Assembly (NCBI GenBank): GCA_965230185.1
Contig: OZ245995.1
Span: forward strand, 496,001 to 560,000
Reading direction: 5' to 3'
DNA length: 64,000 nt
Source of the DNA: Motiliproteus sp965230185
Lineage (GTDB): Bacteria > Pseudomonadota > Gammaproteobacteria > Pseudomonadales > Balneatricaceae
Both the position numbers and the translations under genes were made by a program. The notes beneath the pieces are model-generated. The model was given only the letters and a program-made list of their open reading frames with translations. It was not told the origin of the DNA and searched no databases. The stretch's first letter is position 1. Each line of letters opens with the position of its first letter. Positions 39,195 through 47,681 of the stretch are shown one piece after another.

Positions 39195-39226
39195 GTTAAG
39201 GTCTTTGGGCGGCCAAAGACCTTAAC
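39195..39226. repeat. Perfect 14-bp inverted repeat
   Basis: GTTAAGGTCTTTGG and CCAAAGACCTTAAC flank a GCGG loop. The stem is perfect and strong but has no T-run on either side, so it is not a standard terminator. Confidence 0.75.
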
Positions 39227-39261
39227 TCGCCGTCAGGGCGAAAACGGACTTATCAGAGAAC

Positions 39262-39345
39262 TCGTCAGACCAGCGCTTGCTTAACCCCGCTTCAGCCAGT
39301 TGGGCTCAGCGGAGGCAGAGGGGAGTTGGTGTCCGCTGATAGTTC
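39262..39345. repeat. Dispersed repeat, partial copy C
   Basis: Only the right half of the repeat is present: GACCAGCGCTTGCTTAACCC, CGCTTCAGCC, GGCTCAGCGGAGGCAGAGG and CGCTGATAGTTC. It is more diverged from A and B than they are from each other. With A and B it fills most of the gene-free 38245-39468 interval; the rest (38940-39190) shows no gene. Confidence 0.65.
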
Positions 39346-39422
39346 AGCCTTAGTTATCGGGTAGCAGAAGCGGGTAAAGCAGGGGAGCAACTCCGGGTTA
39401 TCCCGCTAAGCCTGTAAGTGGA

Positions 39423-39446
39423 AAACCGGGCAGGTGCCCGGTTTCG
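39423..39446 (-). terminator. Terminator of the second chemoreceptor gene
   Basis: A perfect 10-bp stem AAACCGGGCA/TGCCCGGTTT with a 2-base centre lies just past the stop of the minus-strand gene. On that strand it is followed by a short T-run. Confidence 0.7.
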
Positions 39447-39468
39447 TTTCCCGTCAGATACTTGCTGA

Positions 39469-41454
39469 TCAGATCTTAAAGTGCCTGATCAGCTCCTGCT
39501 GATCGTGAGCGATCTCCAGCAATTCGTTGCTGGAGGCGGTGACATTCTCTGCGCCTTGAGTGGTTTCGGCGGCGGCTTCGTTGATTCGCACCAGTGTCCG
39601 GGTGACTTCCTCCACCGCCACGTTCTGCTGGCTGGCCGCCTCGGCGATGTGAGTGCTCATCATCCGGATATTGGCAATGGCCCGGTTCATCTCGGCCAGC
39701 GCCGTCTGTGAGGAACTGGCGTTCTCGACGCACTGTCGGGACTGTTCGACGCTGTGTTGCATGACCCCGGTGACCTGGCGGATGCTGCTTTGCATATTCT
39801 CCACCATCTCCTGAATCTCATGGGTGGAATTCTGAGTGCGGCTGGCAAGGCCGCGGACCTCATCGGCAACTACTGCAAAGCCGCGGCCATGATCGCCGGC
39901 TCGGGCTGCTTCGATAGCCGCATTGAGTGCCAGCAGATTGGTCTGGTCAGCGATTTCGCCAATGGTGTCGAGGATGCTGCCGATCTGCTGGCCGTAGAGC
40001 GCCAGCTTGTCGCTCTGGCTGACCGCCCGACCGATATCCTCGGCCTGGCATTCGATGCTGGACAGGGTCTGCTGCACCGAACTGTCGGCGTCGACGCTCA
40101 GCTGTTCACACTGCCGGACCGCTTCCAGAGTGGTTTCGGCATGGCCGGAAACTTCTGCGACGGTGGATTCCATCTCGGAGGCTGCCGACGAGGTCAGCTC
40201 CAGCTGCTGACTCTGGCCGGCCATCGATTCGGTAGTCTGGCTGCTGATCACGGCATTTTTTTCGGCAACGGCATTCAGCTTTTGAGACGCATCGGAGATA
40301 CGGTTGAGAATATCACTGAGTTTGCTGACCACTTCATTCAGGGCGTCACCGAGCTGACCGAATTCATCGTTGCGCTCATGATCGAAGGTGATGCGCATAT
40401 CGCCATCGGCTACCGCTGACAGCCGGCTCAGCATCTGCTTCAGCGGAGCGGAGATGGTACGGACCGTGATAAAACTGGTCAGTACGGCGATCAGAGTTGT
40501 GCTGATCAGCAGGGCAATAATAATGGTACGGCTGAGGTCACTGGCGTTGTCCGCTTCCAGCCTCAGCCCGGCAGACCGTTCCAGGGTCAGGCTGCTGAAT
40601 TGCTCGGCTGCCTGCTGTGCCTGCAGCAGCAGCTGATCGGTGGTTGCCAGCTTGATGCTGAGCTGCTGATCAACCTGGTACAGGGCTCGGTACATAGAGA
40701 CCAGACCGCCCTCGCCGTAAAGTTGCTGAACGAGGTCACGGATCAGCACCTTAATGCGCCCGGCTTTCGGATCGGCCTTCACCAGTGCGGCCAGTGCCTG
40801 CTGCAGTTCTCCCTCGGAATCTTTCAACTCCTGTTCAAGGGCGGGGAAATCGCCGCTCTGGCGGTAGTTGATCAGTTGACTCTTGTGGGAGTTGGCGGCG
40901 CGCATAAAGCTGCGGGCTTCCGCCGTTGATGGGGCTCCGGCGTTACGGGATATATACTGCTGGCCCCAACTGGTCAGGGAGTCAACCTGGCGCTGAAACC
41001 GGCTTTCCTTCTGGCGAGTGCGGACCTGAACCTTGACCCGTTCGTCGTGCAGCGCCATCACTTCAGTGGCCGCTGTGGCGAACTGGTCTTTGGTGGCGCT
41101 GGTATTCTGCAGCAGGGTCAGCAGCTCCTGGTCGGTTGCCAGCAGCGGTTCCAGTGTCTGTTGCTGAACGCTGAACTGCTCAATCTGACGACTGAAGCTT
41201 TCCTGCTGAGCAAGTCGCTGAGTCTCGTCGCTGTCATCGTCTGCCAGCACGTTGAGCAGAGCGATGCTGGCCTTCTGCAGGGCAATCAGCTGACTGAAGC
41301 TGCCGGTAGCGACAGGCAGGGAGCGATCGGAAATCTCATGAAGCCGCTGATTGATGTTATCGGTGCCCCAGAGGCCACCACCGCCGACTATCATGATTGA
41401 GATGACCAGTAAGCCAAACCCAAGGGAAATCTTATGGGTTACCTTCAAGGACAT
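39469..41454 (-). CDS. Methyl-accepting chemotaxis protein
   Basis: The 661-residue receptor has TM1 (about 10-30, ISLGFGLLVISIMIVGG), a periplasmic helical domain of roughly 270 residues, TM2 (IIIALLISTTLIAVLTSFITV, about 308-328), HAMP (ISAPLKQMLSRLSAVADGDM) and a signalling domain with tip EIADQTNLLALNAAIEAARAGDHGRGFAVVADEVRGLA. The periplasmic part is rich in Gln and Leu, suggesting a long helical-bundle sensor. The ligand is unknown. It is separate from the che genes, none of which is in the window. Confidence 0.88.
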   Translation of the reverse strand: MSLKVTHKISLGFGLLVISIMIVGGGGLWGTDNINQRLHEISDRSLPVATGSFSQLIALQKASIALLNVLADDDSDETQRLAQQESFSRQIEQFSVQQQTLEPLLATDQELLTLLQNTSATKDQFATAATEVMALHDERVKVQVRTRQKESRFQRQVDSLTSWGQQYISRNAGAPSTAEARSFMRAANSHKSQLINYRQSGDFPALEQELKDSEGELQQALAALVKADPKAGRIKVLIRDLVQQLYGEGGLVSMYRALYQVDQQLSIKLATTDQLLLQAQQAAEQFSSLTLERSAGLRLEADNASDLSRTIIIALLISTTLIAVLTSFITVRTISAPLKQMLSRLSAVADGDMRITFDHERNDEFGQLGDALNEVVSKLSDILNRISDASQKLNAVAEKNAVISSQTTESMAGQSQQLELTSSAASEMESTVAEVSGHAETTLEAVRQCEQLSVDADSSVQQTLSSIECQAEDIGRAVSQSDKLALYGQQIGSILDTIGEIADQTNLLALNAAIEAARAGDHGRGFAVVADEVRGLASRTQNSTHEIQEMVENMQSSIRQVTGVMQHSVEQSRQCVENASSSQTALAEMNRAIANIRMMSTHIAEAASQQNVAVEEVTRTLVRINEAAAETTQGAENVTASSNELLEIAHDQQELIRHFKI

Positions 41455-41735
41455 AATGGAGACCTGCGATCGCTATTATTATTCAGGCCTTCGAACTTAA
41501 AATGTTTGCCAGCAGCTTTCAATGAAATCCCCGGTTCCGGCAGCGCTGGCACCACAAAAAAACTGAATTGGCTCCATATATATCAATGCCTTAGAGAGTT
41601 TTTGTGAGATCTGTTCTATTGCTGTACAGGTGTTTGAATTAGCAGGGTTTTTAGCGCTCCTGCAGATCAGCAGGGCCGCCGTAAGTGCTTGAAAGGCGCA
41701 AGGGGGAAATGAGCTTCGGCGTTTCGGATATCGAT

Positions 41736-42212
41736 TCAGAAAGGCCAGTGATCCGCCCGGGTGGCAGAACCGATTTCAGCGTTCTCATCACCTGTTTCCA
41801 GCCATTGGCAGATCGTTTCGATCAGGTCATCAACAGCCAGCTTATGTCGGCCTTTGAGAGCGCACTCCCAGACAATCAGCGTGCGGTAACCGACCCGGGT
41901 CAGTTCTGTCAGGTTGCGGCTATCCCGTCGCCGATTCTCGCCGATCTTGCCGAGCCAGAATTCGGTACGGGTTTTCGGAACCTTGAACAGGTGGCAGTTG
42001 TGGCCGTGCCAGAAGCAGCCGTGAACCAGAATCGCGGCCCGGTATCTGGCCAGCACGATATCCGGCGAGGCCGGCAGCTTCTTCGAATGCAGGCGGTAGC
42101 GGTAGCCCCGGGCATGCAGCAGCTTGCGGATCAGTACTTCCGGTCGGGTATCGGTGGCGCGAATGGCCTGCATATTACGGCGACGGGTGGCCGGGCTATG
42201 AACATCGGCCAT
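41736..42212 (-). CDS. vsr: Very short patch repair endonuclease Vsr
   Basis: The 158-residue Vsr nicks 5' to the T of T:G mismatches arising from deamination of 5-methylcytosine in Dcm sites. The family motifs are RNMQAIRATDTRPE, LPASPDIVL (catalytic Asp) and VHGCFWHGHNC (zinc/active-site His and Cys), then ENRRRDSRN. It begins 3 bp after the dcm stop, so the two are co-transcribed, as in E. coli where they overlap. Confidence 0.94.
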   Translation of the reverse strand: MADVHSPATRRRNMQAIRATDTRPEVLIRKLLHARGYRYRLHSKKLPASPDIVLARYRAAILVHGCFWHGHNCHLFKVPKTRTEFWLGKIGENRRRDSRNLTELTRVGYRTLIVWECALKGRHKLAVDDLIETICQWLETGDENAEIGSATRADHWPF

Positions 42213-42215
42213 TAT

Positions 42216-43661
42216 TCAGCCATCGACGGCAGTACTATTCCGGTACGTGCCGGTCTTCTGAACCGCCTGGTCGATCCGGGATTTCATCAGCCTGGCCACG
42301 GCGGCGAATACCGGTACCACCACGGAGTTACCGAACTGGCGATAGGCCTGAGTGTCGGATACCGGAATCCGGAAATGCTGCTGGCCGGGCTGCTCGAAGC
42401 CCATCAGCCGGGCGCACTCCCGGGGCGTCAGCCGGCGTGGGCGGTTCTGCTGGTTGGCGGGGTTCCAGAAGTCGGTTTCCGCCAGTTGCATATCCCAGCC
42501 ACGATGATCGATCAGGATTTCGGAGCCGTCTTTGTGATAGCGGGCCGAGAGGGTACGGGCCACGCTGTTACTGTTCTGCGGATCGACCAGTCCGAAGCCG
42601 AAACCATTGCCCCGGGCTTTGTGTTTGCGCGCGTACTGCCAGAGGTACTCCCAGAGTCGGGGGGTCAGGGTGTACTTGTCGTCGACAGAGCGGTCCAGCA
42701 ACTCGGCGACCGTCGGGCGGTGGGGCGGAAACTCGTTGCTGATGGCGCCGAGGGAAAAACCCTGGTGAATACTGAGATCCTTACGAAAACCTACCAGTAC
42801 GATCCGTTCCCGGTGTTGCGGCAGGAAATGTCTGGCATCGATGATTCTGGGGTCACCGGTACCGCTCTCACCGGCATCCGCCAGCTGGTAGCCCAGCTCA
42901 TCCAGAGTTTCGGTAATGATCTGAAAGGTTCTGCCTTTGTCATGACTGCGCAGATTCTTGACGTTCTCCAGCAGAAAGGCGGCGGGCCGTCTGGCTTTGA
43001 GGATGCGGGCGACATCGAAGAACAGGGTGCCCTGCGCCTTGCATTCGAAACCGTGAGCGCGCCCTAGGGCATTCTTTTTAGAAACTCCGGCCAGCGAAAA
43101 GGGCTGACAGGGAAAACCGGCCAGCAGCACATCGTGCTCCGGAATTTCCCGGCGGATATGGCGATAGGCCTGTTGCTCACTGACACTCGAATCCTCGCTG
43201 AGGGTGATGCTGCGAATATCCTCATTAAACCGGTGATCACCGTCGCAGTACCAGTTGGCCCGATAGGTCCGGCGGGCAAACTTATTCCATTCGCTGGTGA
43301 ATACACACTTACCGCCGATCGCTTCGAAACCACTGCGGATACCACCGATACCGGCAAACAGATCGATAAAGGTGAAATCCGGGTTGTCGTAGTGGGCGGG
43401 TTTCTCGGGCAGCAGGCTGTTCAGTAAACGGGACTCGGGACCGTTCAGCGGTTTCAGTTGCTCTCTGCCTTTTACCACCCGGTTCAGGTGTTCGCGGTTC
43501 CAGTGACCGGGGCTGACTTCGTTCAGTGCCAGGGCCAGCGATTTCTGATCCCATATCTCCAGCAGTCGATGAATCAGTGCCAGCTCTCCGGCACGCTGGT
43601 TACTGAGCGTTTCCTGCTCTTCTGCGGCGATCTGGCGAGCGATATCCGTCAACTGATTCAT
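42216..43661 (-). CDS. dcm: DNA (cytosine-5)-methyltransferase Dcm
   Basis: The 481-residue enzyme has the C5-methylase motifs in order: DLFAGIGGIRSGFE (SAM), AGFPCQPFSLAGVSKKN (catalytic PCQ), ENVKNLRSHDKG, QHRERIVLVGFR and RQFGNSVVVPVFAAVARL. Similarity to E. coli Dcm extends into the target-recognition region (SARYHKDGSEILID, RPRRLTPRECARLMGFE), so CCWGG specificity is likely. The start is ATG 43661 (MNQLTDIARQ); the frame also opens at GTG 43703, with no good ribosome site for either. No partner restriction gene is seen, so it is an orphan methylase with its repair enzyme. Confidence 0.93.
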   Translation of the reverse strand: MNQLTDIARQIAAEEQETLSNQRAGELALIHRLLEIWDQKSLALALNEVSPGHWNREHLNRVVKGREQLKPLNGPESRLLNSLLPEKPAHYDNPDFTFIDLFAGIGGIRSGFEAIGGKCVFTSEWNKFARRTYRANWYCDGDHRFNEDIRSITLSEDSSVSEQQAYRHIRREIPEHDVLLAGFPCQPFSLAGVSKKNALGRAHGFECKAQGTLFFDVARILKARRPAAFLLENVKNLRSHDKGRTFQIITETLDELGYQLADAGESGTGDPRIIDARHFLPQHRERIVLVGFRKDLSIHQGFSLGAISNEFPPHRPTVAELLDRSVDDKYTLTPRLWEYLWQYARKHKARGNGFGFGLVDPQNSNSVARTLSARYHKDGSEILIDHRGWDMQLAETDFWNPANQQNRPRRLTPRECARLMGFEQPGQQHFRIPVSDTQAYRQFGNSVVVPVFAAVARLMKSRIDQAVQKTGTYRNSTAVDG

Positions 43662-43830
43662 AGGGGTCACTACTCTGGGGATAAACGGGTGAGATGTTAT
43701 CACACGACTGACCCGGCGGATGCTGTTTTTCAGAGTGGGGTGACCGCTGTGGCCGTCGCTGGTTTGTGCCAGGCTGGTAATAAAACCCAGCAGCTATTTT
43801 GCATAGAGCGCAGTAATGGAGGAAAGGCTT

Positions 43831-44145
43831 ATGGCTCAACAACAGCTTCCGGATACTTTTACCCGCATCCGCAATCGACATCCCGAGCTGGCCCGTGCCA
43901 TCGATGAACTGGGCAAGGCGGTGAAACGGGAAGGCCCGCTGGACGATAAAACAACTCAGCTGGTGCAGCTGGCTGGCGCAGTCGCCAACCGTTCGGAGGG
44001 GGCTGTTCACAGCCACGCCCGGCGGGCGCTGGAAGCTGGTGCCGGAGTCGATGAGATTCGTCACGCAGTTATCCTGCTGACCAGCACCATCGGCTTTCCG
44101 GCGGTTGTCGCCGCCCTGAGCTGGCTGGAAGATCTGAGTGACTGA
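43831..44145 (+). CDS. Carboxymuconolactone decarboxylase-family protein
   Basis: The 104-residue protein has the CMD/AhpD-like helical fold signature: KTTQLVQLAGAVANRSEGAVHSHARRALEAGAGVDEIRHAVILL. The AhpD redox CxxC is replaced by AVHSHARRAL, so peroxidase activity is not expected. The start ATG 43831 has GGAGG 8 bases upstream; the in-frame ATG at 43816 precedes that ribosome site. It is monocistronic and its function is unknown. Confidence 0.8.
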   Translation: MAQQQLPDTFTRIRNRHPELARAIDELGKAVKREGPLDDKTTQLVQLAGAVANRSEGAVHSHARRALEAGAGVDEIRHAVILLTSTIGFPAVVAALSWLEDLSD

Positions 44146-44163
44146 ACTGGCCCCGGGTTCCGA

Positions 44164-46239
44164 TCAGCAGCCGTTTTTACTATTTACCGAAAGCAATGCT
44201 TCGAACGCTTCGGCACCGAGTGGTTTCGAAAACAGGAATCCCTGACCGTAATCGCAGCCGGCCGCAGCCAGCAGCGCGCGCTGCTCTTCGGACTCGATGC
44301 CTTCGGCAATAACCCGGATACCCAGTTTGTGGGCCATGGCGATAATAGCGTCGCAGAGTACCCGATCGTCAGAGTCGGTGGTGAGGTTCTGGACGAAGGA
44401 ACGGTCGATCTTGACGAAATCGATATCGAATTTCTTCAGGTAGGCCAGCGAGGAGTAGCCGGTACCGAAATCGTCCAGCGAGACATCCACTCCTGCGGCC
44501 TGAAATGCCAGCAGTTTCTCGGATACTTCCGGGTGGGAGTCCATCAACACCCCTTCGGTGATCTCCATCGCTATCGCCTGACCGGGCAGCTTCAATGACG
44601 CCAGGTGATCGATCCAGCCGGTCATGGTGTCGTTTCTGTTCAGGTACTGAACCGGTGAAGTATTGATGCTGATCTGGAAATCACTGCCAAATCGGCTACG
44701 CCAGCTTGCTGTCTGAGCGACGGCCTGGTGGAACACCCAGTCGCCGATTTCGGAGATCAGCCCGGTTTCCTCCGCCAGTGGGATAAAATCGTTGGGACTG
44801 ATCAGCCCCCGTACCGGATGTCGCCAGCGAAGCAGCGCTTCGGCCTTGCTGATGCTTCCGGAGCTGAGCGATACGATGGGCTGATAGGCCAGCTGAAACT
44901 GCTGGTCGGTGATTGCCAGGCGCAGGTCGCGGGTCAGCTGGACCCGGGCCAGCGCCTGTTGCTGCATGCTGGGGGTGAAATACTGAAAGCCGTTACGGCC
45001 TTTGTCCTTGGCCGCATACATTGCCTGATCGGCTCCCTTAAACAGTACATCGCTGCTGGTACCGTCATCCGGGTAGAAAGCGATACCGATACTGGTGGAG
45101 ACCCAGACCTGGTCGGCACCGAGCTGAAATGGCTGTCTGATGGCGGTCAGTATCTTGCCGGCCACCCGCTCTGCACTGCTTCGTCCTTCCAGCTCGCCCA
45201 GCACGATGGTGAACTCGTCACCCCCCTGGCGTGCCAGGGTATCGGATTCCCGGATACAGCTTTGCAGCCGCCGGGCCGCTTCCACCAGTAACTGGTCTCC
45301 TCTGGCATGACCGAGGCTGTCGTTGACCTCTTTGAAGCGATCAAGATCCAGGTAGAGTACCGCGACCTGCTGCTTGTGCCGATGCGCTTTCCTGATCTCC
45401 TGATCGAGTCGGTCCCGCAGTAACCGTCGGTTTGGCAGGTCTGTGAGCGGATCAAAATTGGCCTGTTTCCAGATCAGCTCTTCATTTTTCTTACGACGGG
45501 TGATATCCCGTACCACGGCCAGCAGGTAATTTTTTTCACCCTGTGAGATGTAGCTGATACTGCCCTCAATGGGAAAGGTTCTGCCGTCCTTGCGAGTATG
45601 CCAGCCTTCGCGCAGCAGGTAGCCGTTGGCCTGAACCTTGTCAACAAAGCCGGCCCAGGTTTTACTGCCGGACAATTCCCGATTAACCTCCCAGGCTTTG
45701 AGCTGCAGGAACTCCTCCCGGCTGTAGCCCAGCCGGCGCCAGGCCAGCTGATTGCCATCCAGAATCTGTGCGCTGGGAGGATCAACCAGCATCACTGCGT
45801 CGCTGCTGTGGTCCAGCAGCGTGGTCATCAGCCACAGAGATTCTTCGGTCTGTTTATGGTCGCTGAGGTCGATGATCTGGGCGATAAAACGTCGAACGCC
45901 GCCTCGGCCGTCGGGCTGAGCAACTATCGTCAGCAGACCGGGGACGGCGTGACCGTCTTTGTGAAGGTAGCGTTTTTCGAGGGTCAGCGGTTTAAACGGA
46001 TTCTCATTGAGCTGCTTTCGAATCTGCCGGTTTACCGCCAGGTCACCGGGATGGGAGATAATCAGCTCGTGGTTGTAAATCTCCTGCTCATCGTATCCCA
46101 GCATCTTCATCAGTGCCGGGTTGACGTACTCAAAACTGCCGTCACGCCGGGACAGAATCATCGCCACCGGTGTCGCATCAAAAATCCGTTTTACATGTTC
46201 ATCCAGGTCCGTCTGCTGATAGCCTGAGGGTTGGATCAT
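44164..46239 (-). CDS. PAS-PAS-GGDEF-EAL cyclic-di-GMP protein
   Basis: The 691-residue soluble protein has two PAS domains (about 13-130 and 135-250), a GGDEF domain (about 255-420) and an EAL domain (about 430-690). The GGDEF motif is intact (ARQGGDEFTIV), with an RESD inhibitory I-site five residues before it. The EAL domain keeps AEALLRW, ISINTSP, MEITEGV, LDDFGTGYSSL, VKIDRSF and AEGIE. Both synthesis and breakdown of c-di-GMP are therefore possible. It has no membrane segment and no adjacent partner; the PAS ligands are unknown. Confidence 0.92.
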   Translation of the reverse strand: MIQPSGYQQTDLDEHVKRIFDATPVAMILSRRDGSFEYVNPALMKMLGYDEQEIYNHELIISHPGDLAVNRQIRKQLNENPFKPLTLEKRYLHKDGHAVPGLLTIVAQPDGRGGVRRFIAQIIDLSDHKQTEESLWLMTTLLDHSSDAVMLVDPPSAQILDGNQLAWRRLGYSREEFLQLKAWEVNRELSGSKTWAGFVDKVQANGYLLREGWHTRKDGRTFPIEGSISYISQGEKNYLLAVVRDITRRKKNEELIWKQANFDPLTDLPNRRLLRDRLDQEIRKAHRHKQQVAVLYLDLDRFKEVNDSLGHARGDQLLVEAARRLQSCIRESDTLARQGGDEFTIVLGELEGRSSAERVAGKILTAIRQPFQLGADQVWVSTSIGIAFYPDDGTSSDVLFKGADQAMYAAKDKGRNGFQYFTPSMQQQALARVQLTRDLRLAITDQQFQLAYQPIVSLSSGSISKAEALLRWRHPVRGLISPNDFIPLAEETGLISEIGDWVFHQAVAQTASWRSRFGSDFQISINTSPVQYLNRNDTMTGWIDHLASLKLPGQAIAMEITEGVLMDSHPEVSEKLLAFQAAGVDVSLDDFGTGYSSLAYLKKFDIDFVKIDRSFVQNLTTDSDDRVLCDAIIAMAHKLGIRVIAEGIESEEQRALLAAAGCDYGQGFLFSKPLGAEAFEALLSVNSKNGC

Positions 46240-46439
46240 AGACCGCAGTTGCCCGGGAAAGGTTGGTTTCTGAACAGGCGGCCAGTGGCTGTCGGCTCGG
46301 AATGTCTGTTGAATGTCGTGCTATTTTAGTGAAATTATTAACAAAATATAGCATGGCATAAAAAACGGACGCTCTGTTGATGACCGCTATGCGGCTCTCA
46401 GGCGGGTTCCGGGACAGGGCAGTGAGGTTGCTCCGTTTT

Positions 46440-47072
46440 TTAACCCCGATGATCAGTACCCCGGCGGCTGCGCCACCAGAGCAGGGTACCGGCGAGGCCG
46501 AAGATAAAGCCGATCCCGCCCAGGGTGTCGCTGAAACGGACCCGGTCTTCGTATTGCTGAAGCTCCTGGCGTAACGGTCCCAGCTGGCGGGCAACTGCCT
46601 GTTCAATGAGGGCTGAGAGCTCGTTGTATTCAGCGGCATGGGCCGGCTCCGCTGTTCCCGGCATGGACCGGGAGGGACTGATGCCTGCTGAGGCTATCAC
46701 TGTTGCCTTTGTCGCCGTTTCTGTAGTTGTCGACTCGATTACCGGTGGATCAGCCGCCAGCTCCTTCTGACTGATCAGCCATTCGGCACGGTGGCCGTCT
46801 CCGGTATCGGCAATAATCCGATAATTCCGGCGGGCCGGAACCTGATAACTGAACTCGCCCCGTGCATCGGGAGTCAGTTCCGCCACCAGCTGACCGTCTG
46901 CGTCGAGTATACGGATGCTGGCGCCGGAGGCGGGGGCCCCGCCGGAAAAGTAGCTGCTACCCTGCAGACGATCACCTTCGGCCCAGGCGAAAACCTTCAG
47001 CAGGTGGGCGTGGGCTGAACTGCTCAGCGAGAACAGCAGAATCAGCAGCAGTCGGGAGGTCGCTGCGGTCAT
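46440..47072 (-). CDS. nikL: Nickel uptake accessory protein NikL-like
   Basis: The 210-residue protein has a signal peptide (1-22, ending SSSAHA), an Ig/carboxypeptidase-regulatory-like domain starting HLLKVFAWAEGDRLQGSSYFSGG, a Thr/Glu-rich linker and a C-terminal membrane helix (LGGIGFIFGLAGTLLWW) followed by RSRRG. This order is typical of NikL, an extra component of ECF-type nickel transporters. The start overlaps the nikM stop (ATGA). It is last in the operon; no T-component or ATPase gene follows. Confidence 0.8.
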   Translation of the reverse strand: MTAATSRLLLILLFSLSSSAHAHLLKVFAWAEGDRLQGSSYFSGGAPASGASIRILDADGQLVAELTPDARGEFSYQVPARRNYRIIADTGDGHRAEWLISQKELAADPPVIESTTTETATKATVIASAGISPSRSMPGTAEPAHAAEYNELSALIEQAVARQLGPLRQELQQYEDRVRFSDTLGGIGFIFGLAGTLLWWRSRRGTDHRG

Positions 47073-47680
47073 GCTCGCTCCGGTTCCAGCAGCTGCGGCG
47101 ATACCCGGCAGATAAAGCTGAGTGCGGCTCCGGTTACGGCGGCTTCCACCAGTATCAGCGGCAGATAGGTAACCAGCACTATTTTGCTGACTGGCAGATA
47201 CTCGGAGCCGCTCATTACCAGCATCAGGCAGACCAGGGCGCCGGTGAGAGCAGTGGCCAGGGCTCCGGCAGCGGCACCGGCGGCAAACAGCTTCCGGTCT
47301 CCGGCGCCGATAATCAGCGGTCGAAAAACGGCTCCGCAGAGCAGTGCCGGCAGGGCGATATTCAGGGTGTTAACCCCCAGCACCAGCAGCCCGCCGTATC
47401 CAAAAAATACCGCCTGCAGCAGCAGGGCGATCAGAATGGTGGGGACAGCGGTCCAGCCCAGCAGAATCCCCATCAGCCCGCTCAGTACCAGATGGACACT
47501 GCTGGCTCCCACCGGCACGCTGACCAGTGAGGCAACAAAAAACGTTGCCGCCAGTACCGCCGCCTGAGGAATGCGATCATAGTCGAGTCGGCGGGTAGCC
47601 AGAGTCACCGCCGCGGCCGTGACCACGGCGCCGCCGATCAGCACAGGTGCTGAGAGCACCCCATCCGGTATATGGGCCAC
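47069..47680 (-). CDS. nikM: ECF-type nickel transporter substrate component NikM/CbiM-like
   Basis: The 203-residue membrane protein of the CbiM family has about seven helices. The N-terminus reads MAHIPDG instead of the usual MHIxDG; if Met is removed, Ala-His would recreate the amino-terminal metal site. The second His is in SSVHLVLSGLMGILLGW. It starts at GTG 47680, one base after the nikK stop, with GGAG 7 bases upstream. Neighbours NikK, NikL and NikR favour nickel rather than cobalt as substrate. Confidence 0.85.
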   Translation of the reverse strand: MAHIPDGVLSAPVLIGGAVVTAAAVTLATRRLDYDRIPQAAVLAATFFVASLVSVPVGASSVHLVLSGLMGILLGWTAVPTILIALLLQAVFFGYGGLLVLGVNTLNIALPALLCGAVFRPLIIGAGDRKLFAAGAAAGALATALTGALVCLMLVMSGSEYLPVSKIVLVTYLPLILVEAAVTGAALSFICRVSPQLLEPERA

Positions 47681-47681
47681 C

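Noticed and set aside
42216..43661. Restriction-modification system
   Set aside because: The methylase is Dcm-like and paired with Vsr; no restriction endonuclease gene is adjacent.
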